A stretch of 64,000 nt of DNA. It comes from Spongospora subterranea f. sp. subterranea (lineage: Eukaryota; Endomyxa: Phytomyxea; Phytomyxea; Plasmodiophorida). The notes beneath the pieces were generated by a model. That model was given only the letters and a program-made list of their open reading frames with translations, did no database searches and was not told the origin of the DNA. Positions 37,009 through 47,444 of this stretch are shown piece after piece; position 1 is the first letter of the stretch; the number at the start of each line of letters is the position of its first letter. The translations under genes and the position numbers were made by a program. The DNA is taken from the NCBI GenBank assembly GCA_049724395.1, contig JAUGWO010000024.1:1-64000 (forward strand), in the 5' to 3' direction.

Positions 37009-37280
37009 TTAATAAATAGACGTACTCTAGGCGTGTGCCTCGCAAAGTAGTTGATGAAACGGTTGAGAGCTTTTTTCTACATACAGTCGTGTTTTTCGCT
37101 AAAAGTCACTGAAATGGAGAGCCACCTCCTATGTTGTCAGTAAAGGATATGGCTTCATAAATTTCGACATTTATAATAATTATTTTTCGAAGGGCATCAT
37201 TCACTGTCAACTATTAACTACAAGCATATCCGGAGTAGCAGCGTCATTATCATCACCACCATCGTCGTCGTCTGATAAGG

Positions 37281-39312
37281 TTATCGTGATACATTTTTGT
37301 TCATCCTAAAACAGTCAGCATTAGGTTCCGAAAACGACTGAACTGCAGGAAGTACAGAGTAGAGCCCAGCTGATCTTAGATTGGTGAGGACAAAATCAAT
37401 ATCGATTTGATCAGGCGATCCCTCATATGATCCTTCGGGAAAGAGGGTGGAAAACGCGGTCACACTACATGGTAATAACATATCCCCGAATGCTTGACAT
37501 AATGGGATGATATTCTGTTCAGAGGCCAAGAGAACTAGCTGTTGGCAACATCTGACAAGCGTTTCCTGGAAAACAATAAAAATCAAAATTGCAGCAGCAA
37601 GTCAATTCTGTCATCAAAGCTGGCCTGTAAGGAGTTCGCGATATCGGGAATGAGATTAAGCGGCAGACACTCTCGTGCTTGTTCAATCGCATTGAATAGA
37701 GAGCGGACTGTGACAGAAATACTATCAGCGAAAATAACGTCAAGTAAACAAACGTATGCCTGACTCAATATCGCTAATGGCGGAAAGTTCAAAATTCCAA
37801 CAGGTACCTCAATCGCGCGTTCTCCTTGAACACCGATGCCTAATTTCGATAGCATTGCCTCATCGACGAACCTAAACCTGCAATTTACTTTATGATACGA
37901 CTTGAAAGTAAATCCCTACCATGCATGGGTTGTTAATGAGCTGGTAAATGATTCCAGAGCGGTGTCCATAGACCGAGAGAACAACATTAGTATATGTTGG
38001 GAGAAAATAGGGACGAGGATCGCGCGGAAATCGATTCCAATGGCACCGAGTGACATTCCACAATACATCGCCTACATTCAACTGTAAAACGTGAAGTTGC
38101 GGTGGTGACCGCAGATTAACCTGTTCTAAAAGAGTAGCGACGGATGACCCGTTTGTGATTTTCGGCAGTTGGGTTTGTAGTGTACCGAAGATGGCGGTTA
38201 GGCGATGGGAGACCCTAAAGAATATTGAAAAACCTGCTCTGAATGAACAGGAATTCTTACCAAAGATGAAGCAATTTATCATCGTCAGCGAACATCGCCT
38301 GAAACTGGGTCACGATCTCGAATAAATGGACACGGATCAGATCCAGGTATTTACTGGTGAACACCAGCGGAGACGATTCCCGCAATGACTCCAACGCAAG
38401 GGAAGATTCCAGCCATGTCTCCCTACGCTGCAAAAATTGCATACGAATCTCTGCCTCAGTAAACCTGATAAATGCTTCAGCACAGATGCTTGCGAAAAAA
38501 CATTTGAGAGCAACCATGATAAACTATCTGAATAAAAAGTGTGTACCTGTCTATTCTTCTGATATAGGCAATGGTTTGCAGCGATATTGGCAATTGGATG
38601 ACAGTCTCTAACGATTTCAATAAATCCTGCAATAATATATCTGTGGCTTTATCGACAGCCAATGCGATATAGGAGATAATTTTGATATCAGGATTTCGCC
38701 TTAGCAGCGTCTTCGCATGATCGCGAAGATCTGTTTGGAAATTTAGTGAATGATTGGCAAACTACAGTGATGAAAGGCGACCTAAAGCTGAATCATACGA
38801 CCCCTCTGCGATACAAGTCTCCATTAAGAAAGGAATGTCTAATATGTCTACTAAATGTGGATAGCACTCGCTAAGGTTTGCCTGAATCTCCTACAGTTCA
38901 AATCAATCAATCAACATCTCCTTTTAGTCCAGAAAAATAGAGCACCATATCTGAGTTTTGCGAAGCGTTTTTTTCTGATAGAGACTTGATTTTGGTGGAA
39001 AGTTTGCTGACAATGCCATGGAGAGACGATAGCGACTGATCAACGTCCAATGTTCTCGTTCGGCAGCGCGAGAGGCAAGAAGATGTCTCCAAGAATTGCC
39101 TGTACTAAATGTTATATCGCCGCTACAGTTGTCCTGATTGTTGACCTGTAATTATTGATAGCGAGCTGTTGAATATCTTCCTGTAGCTTGGTTTGCTCGG
39201 CTGCCTGACGACCTGGTTCCGTACGAATCCGACCCAAGTCCCACTGTGTGAGCTCCATCATGAAGCGGTCCTTGAAGCGATCTTGGTCATGACTTCCATC
39301 CCCCATCTCCAT
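37281..39312 (-). CDS. COG8: conserved oligomeric Golgi complex subunit 8 (COG8)
   Basis: COG8 is part of the eight-subunit COG complex that tethers retrograde vesicles to the Golgi. Exons resolved: 39312-39146, 39099-38946, 38890-38782, 38730-38547, 38464-38261, 38214-38121, 38071-37920, from 37877, and 37565-37281. Family features in order: LQEDIQQLAINNYRQF near the start, IPFLMETCIAEGSYDSAL, AYIRRIDRFTEAEIRMQFLQ, IRVHLFEIVTQFQAMFADDD and YCGMSLGAIGIDFRAILVPIFSQ. The last junction (about 37600 to 37565) is a problem: a good acceptor precedes QETLVRCCQQ, but no GT donor of the right phase exists before it. Either a rare splice site or a single-base error lies there. Total length is near 570 residues, within the family range. 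Confidence 0.88.
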
Positions 39313-39590
39313 AAGTGGGTCCTCTCGTCTCTTTTAACTCTTCTGGGTCCCTGAAACCCACTCAGCAAGGCCGCATTCAACATCTGCCAAGGGTCGCGCA
39401 CACTACACATTTCAACAGTCATTCACTTCCGCACAACTCATGCACTCAACCAAACTCATGAATCAGTTCACATCAGAATTCATTATGAAGATGTTTAGCA
39501 GTATTTCGAAGGCCATGGACACAATCAACGGGCCAATGGCTCATTTACGATATTGATAGATAATGATACGGTAGGACGGAATACGAGAGC
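39313..39590. other. upstream region of COG8
   Basis: No gene or repeat was recognised before the 45-bp minisatellite. Confidence 0.4.
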
Positions 39591-39715
39591 CGCAACTCCA
39601 CGCCAGTTGACATCAATTTCTCTCCATCCCCCAACCGCAACTCCACGCCAGTTGACATCAATTTCTCTCCATCCCAGTACCGCAACTCCACGCCAGTTGA
39701 CATCAATTTCTCTCA
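39591..39715. repeat. 45-bp minisatellite, three copies
   Basis: Copies begin at 39591, 39636 and 39681 (the last partial), each starting CGCAACTCCACGCCAGTTGA. The period is a multiple of three. On the minus strand the repeats read as 15-residue units containing REIDVNWRGVAV in an open frame (39764-39525). No independent evidence shows that this frame is expressed. Confidence 0.9.
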
Positions 39716-39815
39716 AGCAATCTGAAATATCTTTTTGTCTTTCGACCAGGTTGTCAACTGACAATAAGAGCTATCGTCGCTTTGCCTGAACAAATTCGAA
39801 TCTCATCAGCCCGTC

Positions 39816-41240
39816 ATGGTTAATCGCATTGATTGTGGCAATGACGTTGTCGATTTTTTGCAGCAGCGGCTAGATACCGTTGAATCCAGCGACGAAATAT
39901 CTCGACGGCCTCGCGAACATCGTCAGATTATTGCTAGTGTTCGCACCGTGCAGAGATGGTTTCAAACGGCACGGCCTGATTCGCTGTATTGCTCCGACAG
40001 CGCTGCAGCGTTCCAATGAATGGTTGGCTGACGTCGAACGCATGATTCGTCGTGGAACTGACGTACGAGCAAGTTTTGCACTTTATGCAGAATGAATATA
40101 ACGAAAACTATATCACCTGCGCACGTTAGAGTATATTATTCAGGTATTGATCGTGATTGATTGATTGTGAAGGTTTGCCATAGGGAATATTGAATGACGC
40201 TGTTCGATTGTAGGTAAAGGGGATCAGCACCCGGGAGCACGTGCCGCAAACGTTGGTCGAATCAATGGTCGCTCTGGAATTTCAGGGTGACGGTCGTTCG
40301 ATGGGCTGTCGAACGATGACGTTAAGGTTTGCGAGAGACGTACAATATAAACGGGACACGTGATGCGGTCAATGAGGCCCAATGCGATCTCGATCTCGGT
40401 GCAACCGCATCTCGTCGGGAAAGGCGTTTAACACGTCGGAAGTATGAGGTCGCGGGTCCTAATGCGTTGTGGCACATCGACCAGAACGATAAATTGCGAC
40501 CGTTCAGAATTCAAGATACATGGTGCAATCGATGGATGGTCTCGTAAACTGATGTGGTTGAGAATGGGATCGTCTAATCGCCTGCCAGAGCAAATCCTCG
40601 CGTACTACCTTTCTGCGGTTGAAAGTGTTGGGTGCATGCCAGCCCGTCAGCGAACAGATCTCGGCGCGGGGAACACAATGATTGCTGCCGTTCTGTGCCA
40701 TTTTTATGGGCAGAGAGCTCATATTTTCGACCGCTCAGTTGCCAACCAGAGAATTTAATGTTGGTGGAACCAGGTGTACTCAATGGGTATACAGTTCTGG
40801 ATCGATTTTTTCAAAAATTTGAGTGCGACGGAAACTACAACGTCGACGACGATTACGAATACCGTTGCGCCATTTTCGTGTTCGGTGATCTTCTTGAAGA
40901 AACCCTTGACAATATATTTGAGGAGTGGAATGCATATAAGGTGCGAAAGAGCAGTAAGAATCCAGGAGGTGCCCCCGACTTTCAGTTTGCGTATCCGGAA
41001 CTGCATGGCGCTGTTCAATCAGACAATGTCATCCCACCATTGCTTATGCAGTATTGTCACGCTGCGTTCCCGGGATCTGACGCTGATCTCGATGACCTAT
41101 TCGGTGTCAAGATGGACCGTCCCGTTTTCAAAGCTGCTTTAGAATTGCAGCAACTGCTCCCTGTCACTCAGAATAACATGTTGACTGCATACCTCTACCT
41201 ACGAGAGATTCGAGAGGCGATTATTACACTGATTTCGTAG
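39816..41240 (+). pseudogene. rve-type integrase/transposase pseudogene, catalytic Glu codon now a stop
   Basis: The sequence follows a family of stand-alone DDE integrases. An N-terminal helix-turn-helix region (TVQRWF and HGLIR, about 39940-40000) is followed by GRSMGCRTMTLRFARDVQYK (near 40290-40350). The core contains RRKYEVAGPNALWHIDQNDK (first Asp), KIHGAIDGWSRKLMWLRMGS and RTDLGAGNT (second Asp), then ANQRI directly followed by TAA at 40756-40758. Family members have Glu at this last position (NQRIE), so the third catalytic residue is replaced by a stop. The frame then continues WWNQVYSMG..FWIDFF and, after a shift, to LLEETLDNIFEEWNAYKVRKS. Frame changes occur near 40110-40200, 40510 and 40830. 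Class known, family name uncertain. Confidence 0.75.
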
Positions 41241-41789
41241 TCGAAGAGCGCTGATCAGCGAGTAGATCGGTCTGACATGGTTTATACAGAACATGAGTCT
41301 CTTCCCACTGTTGCACGAAGGTATCTACTGTCGTATTCTGGTCCAATAGGTTCCTTCAGTGGATGTCCAATCTACTTGTAGTGGCCAGGCGGAAGTAGGG
41401 AAAACCTGGTGCAGTACACAGGATTACCCGACCAATAAGAACCATAGTGTCGTATGATGAACTCTGTACCGACAACCGACTCAGATAAACGAGGCAGTTT
41501 TTAAAGAGCAAATGGTTGCAGAATATTTGTATTGGAAGCAAAACGAAAAACGCTACTCGGCATCGCGAAAACGAGATGACATTCGATTGGCAATGTCGTT
41601 GTCGCGTATGACCGATTTCATACGAATGGCGTGGCGTCTAGATTTGATTCGGCCTGGCGTTTTGATTGACACTTCGCCGTTGCTTTACAAATAAATGGGG
41701 GTCGGATCGCCATCAGAAGCCTCTTGCTCTTGCATATCGTGCTCTTCCGTTTCGTCCGCGTCTATCGTGACCGATTCTACTACTGGATA
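41241..41789. other. no gene seen
   Basis: A + frame at 41512-41694 has no motif. The region probably belongs to the transposon debris on either side. Confidence 0.3.
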
Positions 41790-42029
41790 ACTATGTCCGT
41801 TGATGATAATCTTGAGTTGGCATGGGAAATGTCGACAGGGATTCAATTGTGGCATTTGTTGAAGAGCACGATATGTAACCTGTTGTGCGCGATGCTTAAC
41901 GTAACTAACATCCAATATGAATTGGAGATGGACAATTTCGTCGCACAGCAGGTTGATTCAACAAATGCACACAATTAAATCCCTGTCAACATTTCCCATG
42001 CCAAACAAGTTATCATCAACGGACATAGT
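41790..42029. repeat. inverted repeat, about 60-bp arms
   Basis: Arms 41790-41851 and 41970-42029 match with few differences (shared runs ACTATGTCCGTTGATGATAA, GGCATGGGAAATGT and complements). A further short complementary pair (ATCGTGCTCTTC near 41735 and its complement near 41863) suggests that the pairing structure is more extended. No open frame of interest lies in it. Confidence 0.8.
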
Positions 42030-45000
42030 CACGAGTTTAGGAGTAAACTGCCCGCCGGCATCTTGCACATTAAGAGCCATTGGGCAGCGGTCGGAGTGCA
42101 CGTAGGTAAACATGAGCGAACGCGGTCGCGATTAGGCGATCGGTTTTCACTCGTTGACTCGTCTTTGGCGTAATGGCAGCAATGACGCCCTGATTACTTA
42201 CCAACTTAACGAACTTGTGTCGCATCTGGCGCTCGAATTTGCCAAAAAAAAAACGCTGATTTGACCATGCGACGGAGTTAAGATATTGCCGTCATTAAGG
42301 GGAAGATCAATCGCGTCTGGCAAAAGTTCCAGTACCACTGAATCGGAAAATTTGACGTCATATCTGGTGTCGTTAATAGACTTGTTAAAAATTCCAGATG
42401 CGTGTGGACCAGAGCGCCAACTGCTGAACATGTCTTGTGTGAATCTGAAGCTTATCGTGTTTGCGCAGCCGCATCTTTTCAAAGACGACCACGTCTTCAC
42501 CAAATGATGGTCGAAAGAGGGAGTCCTTGTACACAACTTTGAGTGCACCATCTTCAACAGCCTTTTCCATATTGGGAAATCGACCATTCCGTGCAATGTA
42601 GCAGTCGCTGTGTCCAATTGCCGCATTCGACCACGTGTAAAATCGACACGGTCATGCTAGCGGTGCCGGAATCAGCTTTCGTTGCATCATACATCTCTTG
42701 GAATGATCGGCCATTAAGATCACCAAAGACATCGGCCGCTGTTGACAACCTGCCTGTTCGAACTGGTGGAACAATCAGCGGAGCGAATTTCTTGCACCAC
42801 TGTGCGTCCCAGATCGCAAATAGGGCATGTCATTGACAAAAGCATCAAACCTCGTTAGATCCAACGTCGGCGAAACAACCTCATTGTCGGATTGGTCGTG
42901 GCAAATCAACCACAGTTGCTTCTTCTACTTGGAACTGGATAAGTTGAAAGGAAAGGCTTCGAACTTGGTACCAGCTTCAATCAAAGCGCCGTACACGTGG
43001 CCAGATCGTAAGTGAAGCCGTCTCTCCAAGCTGGATAAGGAAACAGAGCCTCCACCGACTCGGCAACGGCGCAATCATACGATTCGGATCTCAGAAACAC
43101 CACGTTGACGGCGGGAATCTTGTCGAGCTTGGACCGGCCGGCGCGATTCTTCATCGTACTCCTACGGAACGGCCATCACGTTTGCCTTTAGAAAAGGTTT
43201 TGACGCTGGGAGCACACCTCGGCGTGTGTTGGCCCTGGACCGACCCACTTCTACGTTTGTTTGCTTCATCTCTTTAAACGGCCTGTTGTACTGTCTGTCG
43301 GACGGCAGCCAAATTGCTGGGGCATTGAATGGCGCAAGCACCTTGAGGCATCCCGCTACTTAACGCAAAACATCGTCCAAAAAAGAGGTATTCTAACCGC
43401 TAGAAAATGCTGAGTTGCGGAACGGGGATGGAGAGAAAATCAATGTCAAATGGCGCGGAATTGCGGTTCTCGAAAAAACGTGACCCATAGTACATAAATT
43501 GCCAAAGCTTTTCAGTTGGCGCTTTCGAACAACCTTTTTTTTCCTCAGGTCTTTTTGATCGATGAGCAGATATGTAAAAACTAAAAACACGAGAATTCAA
43601 GCGTGAAGCGCAGCCGTTGCTAGCACAGCCGCTCGCCACGCAAACCCGCCGTTGTCCCTGGCCTTCGTTGCCCCCGTCCGGTTCGCGCCCGATCCGCGGT
43701 CGCCAAACGTGTCACCTGGGCGCCTGCTGAGAAGGTGTGACGTAGCAGGAGCTGAATGAACCCGAGATAACTTGCCCCTAATTCGACTCCAACTTCAGGG
43801 CAGGCATGAGAACTATTTTTGACGCGTACGCCACGAGGTCAGTCATGACCTCAAGCCATACATATAGTTTTAGGTATGAAAATCAAACAAGAAGAGAACG
43901 TGCCGACGAGATTGTTTGCCTCACGCTTGTCTGAAGCGGTCTTCCGAGTCCGATGGGCGATACCAGAAAACGTGCTCCACATAACTGCAGAATTCGAGGC
44001 AATGGTCATGTTGTTGGATGATCACAGTCGATTTTCAACTCTCACTATGTAGCATCTCAAATGTTCAGGATAGTGACGTACCGCTAAGCGCTGAGAAGTG
44101 ATCTCGATAATGCTTGAGAAAGAACAAGTGGGACTGCAACTCGTTCTCTTCTTGTTTGATTGATATGTAAAACTAGATATGGCTCGAATCATGACTGATA
44201 TCGTCGCTCTATGGTAGACTTTGAAAATAACTCTCCACGCTTGCCTGAAGTGCTGTGTGGGGTATATCACTGATAAAATTGAGACGAATCTCTGAGGTCT
44301 TGCTGTAGTTGAGTTTTAGTGTTCAGTTCGGGCAAATTTTCAGAAGGGCGCCCGCCTGTGTCTATTCCGACAATACCTCCTATCCTTCGCATTAGGGCAG
44401 CGTTTTTGAACCAAAAAAGTGAAAATTACAGTCGGTATCAAAATCTGAGTATTTCTGTTCTATCGAGTTAACCCATTTGCCTCCGTCTTGGCGCCAGAAC
44501 GTTCTGTGGTCATTGTAGACTGTAGCTGCTGATGTTGCTGTATTCGCTCGATTGTGCCACTCCACCCGTCTAATTTCGGAGTCGAATTCGTCATCTCACA
44601 AATGTGAGAAATGCTTCGGTAATGCCTGTTGCTGTAATACCTCCCTCGGTCTAGCGTCATGTTCGAGAGCCGGGAGTTTTACAGTTATCTGATCGAATTC
44701 GATCATTAGTGGAGCAAATTTATTTCGTTGAATTGCGCGAGGTGTTGGTATCGGGCTCCCACATGTACCCGATGGGTTTCCGATTATAGGCTGTAAACGA
44801 AGTAGATGGGTCGTGGTCAACCGAACAAGGACATTTAGTTGTGTCGCTCCTTAACGAACACCGATATGGCTCCTCTTTGACGTCAAGATGTTGTCCTTCG
44901 GTTTCAGGGAACGGCCAATACAGCTTGTTTCCAACACTAAGATGATTCCCGATGCGTCGAATGAACCCTTGAGGAGTCAACGAGGCTAAAGACCAGAGGT

Positions 45001-45591
45001 ACGAACCTGCAAAGGGTTGGCCGTACTGAACAACAAAGAGATATACACGATTTGGACCTGCTTGGCTGGAATGATATTGCCTGTAGAATTTCGAAGAAAA
45101 ATGGTTTTCATGAAGAGTGCAAGGCTCGAGGTTTGCCCTGCATCCTCCCAGCCACCATTGCCGTTGAGGGCAACATCAAAAGCCACCGCTGGCGACAAAT
45201 CCCAAGACTAGGTCTCGGGGTGCTGGTGTCGCCTAAAATCAGCACCTGGCCAGCATGGGATCCGAGTCCATTTATGCCTTCAATGACTAAACCGAAACGC
45301 CGATTGCTGAGCTCGTTATTGGCAACACACTCGGCCTGGCCCTGATCGATTCCTGTTCGGCAGTAATCCTCATGAGCTTCACCTGTTGCCATACCGGATA
45401 CAAGGAACAGAAGGACATCTCCTCAAGCATCACGATTGTGGCCTTTAATGGTTCGACAAGCGTCCGACCACTGTGTCATATCTTCTACCGGTTCGCATTG
45501 GAGGGTCCATAGAACTAACGTCATATTCCTGATCTCCGGCCGCGCCTCTACTCCAGTACTGCTGGGAACCCAGCACTGCGAGCCTTTCGCC
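42030..45591. other. long transposon-like wasteland, no supported gene
   Basis: Overlapping minus-strand frames between 42198 and 42750 look like one protein broken by frame changes, but I cannot name a family. Other frames (43393-43639 -, 44460-44980 -, 45017-45345 +) are short and unmatched. No tRNA, satellite or splice-consistent gene was found. Confidence 0.3.
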
Positions 45592-45812
45592 GTTTTCCTG
45601 CATTTGAGATACGAGTTGACGAATTTCGCACATCAGATTCCATGCCGGGCCAAAACGCGAACTTGGATAGCGTTGGATGGCCAACAACTCGCGACCCAGG
45701 GCCCATTTCGGACACAACAGGACTATCCAACTGCGTCCACGTTTGCGTACTGGCCCGGCATGGATTCTGATGTACAAGAGTTCGTCACCTTGTGTCTCAA
45801 ATGCCGGAAGTT
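45592..45812. repeat. inverted duplication of an integrase zinc-finger segment
   Basis: The left arm (about 45592-45672) and right arm (about 45722-45812) are inverted copies with scattered substitutions. Both encode the integrase zinc-binding sequence: the + strand reads FAYWPGMDSDV and the - strand reads FAFWPGMESDV. The shared run TGGCCCGGCATGGA and its complement mark the best-conserved part. Confidence 0.8.
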
Positions 45813-46369
45813 CAACATAGTCAAACCTAATCGAGCACCCAAGATGATCAAGCGCACGCCGCCTTCCTGCCCTCATCGACCCAAATCCACATAGAGCACT
45901 TCGGTCCCCTCAACCGGTCAAATCGCGACAACTGTCCTTACCGTCGTACGCCTTACGTCTTGGTTCGTTCGATTTCCGCCGGTCAAAAACAAAGGCGCAC
46001 GCGAAACAGCCGACATTTGTCGAACTGTTCTGCCAGGAATCGTTTCCGACTCAGATAACCAGGGCTAAGCCTAATTAGCTCAGGCCCACTTTTCGAAGCT
46101 CTCTCTACGGCTGTTGCCTTGAAGCTGGCGATTACGGTATCACACCGCCCGAAACGAAACGCTCTGGCCGAACGACCATATGACTTTCCTAGGATCGCCT
46201 CAAGACCGGTTGAAAGACACATTCAACGTATGGTACCGTTGAGCTTCGATACCTCTGTCGAAGGCGACGACGCCACCGGGGACGTGACGGACGACGATGG
46301 GATCGCCTGCATCGACCCCTACGACAGCGCCTCCGAGACCGGTTCCGACTATTCCAACGATGACGTCAA
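45722..46369 (+). pseudogene. Ty3/gypsy integrase fragment
   Basis: The + strand frame 45436-45894 contains the end of an HHCC integrase zinc-binding domain, FAYWPGMDSDVQEFVTLCLK with C-x2-C spacing. Downstream frames (46119-46421) include HIQRMVPLSFD followed by an acidic stretch, which could be the pol C-terminus. The core catalytic region is missing or unrecognisable, so this is only a fragment. It is a different copy from the element at 21.6-24.2 kb. Confidence 0.6.
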
Positions 46370-46468
46370 TGACGCTGACAACGACTGCTCAATCGTCAGG
46401 ATTTTCCAAGGCGCATCCTGACGCTGACAACGACTGCTCAATCGTCAGGATTTTTCCAAGGCGCATCC
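46370..46468. repeat. 49-bp tandem duplication
   Basis: The copies 46370-46418 and 46419-46468 are identical except for one extra T in a T run in the second copy. Each starts TGACGCTGACAACGACTGCT. Near identity indicates a recent event. Confidence 0.92.
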
Positions 46469-47444
46469 TTCCGCGTCGATTACCCACAATTCAACCAAAA
46501 TTGCACTTCGCTCAGCAAATCGATAGGACACCATGTCAGGTGCAATCATGTTCAAACATCGAATCGCCAATTCAGAAAAAAATCGTTTATTGTACTTGAC
46601 GAACTGAGAACACAAAGGTTCGTGAGTTGTAGACAATGTAATGGGTTCCATTATCGGAATCCAGTGACGCAAGTTGCGATGGATTCGTGCCAGCTCAGCC
46701 GGTCACAACAAGCGACTGCACTCCTGTCCACAATTCGACCACAATCGATGTCCATTGGCGAGGTGCATCATCTGTATCTCTGGCAGAGGAAAATGGAAGG
46801 AATAGTCGCGAGGCTTTAGGTCTTAAGGCACGACACTTGTACTCAGAGTCGTGCTCGACGAGGAAACATATGACATTCGTTTTAACGTTGATCTGATTAC
46901 GAGCGGTCGTCGTGGGATAGATGTCGTCATTCCTATACAGCCTGGCCAGCTGACATGATCCTGCTTGGCCCTGGCTTCCTCGTCACAGGGATTAGGGTCT
47001 GGCGAACTCGATCGGGTTGCCAGGAGCAGGTGGCAGGTCAAAGGCGAAGTGGACTGGCCTGGCGTCTCAGGCCCTGCTCTAATGGCCCAACCCGGTCCCA
47101 AAGGATCTCGCCCTTTGCCCACGCAGTCGCCCCAGAAAAAACTCCCTAGACCACCTTCTACAGATGTCGCCATCAACAGCGGGAATTTTGATCGAGGACC
47201 AAATAGGGTAGTTCACACCAAACTTTTCTGGCATCATCCTCTTGTTTAGTCAATCAAACGTTCGATTCTTATTCGATTATATGACACTCATGAATTTCGC
47301 AAAGTTGTTGACGAATTCACCTCTCAACAAGTTTTTTTTACCATCCCGTTTTTAGTTTTAGCATTGAAGAATTTGTATCCTGACGCATTTCAATGTTGAG
47401 ACCCTGTTTCCTCACGTTGCTCCTTATCAACCAACTTTGCAAAT
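46469..47444. other. no confident gene; upstream of the first TPR gene
   Basis: Frames at 46955-47249 on + and 46823-47176 on - overlap and have no motif; the region is probably retroelement debris. The last 200 bases are the upstream region of the TPR gene. Confidence 0.3.
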
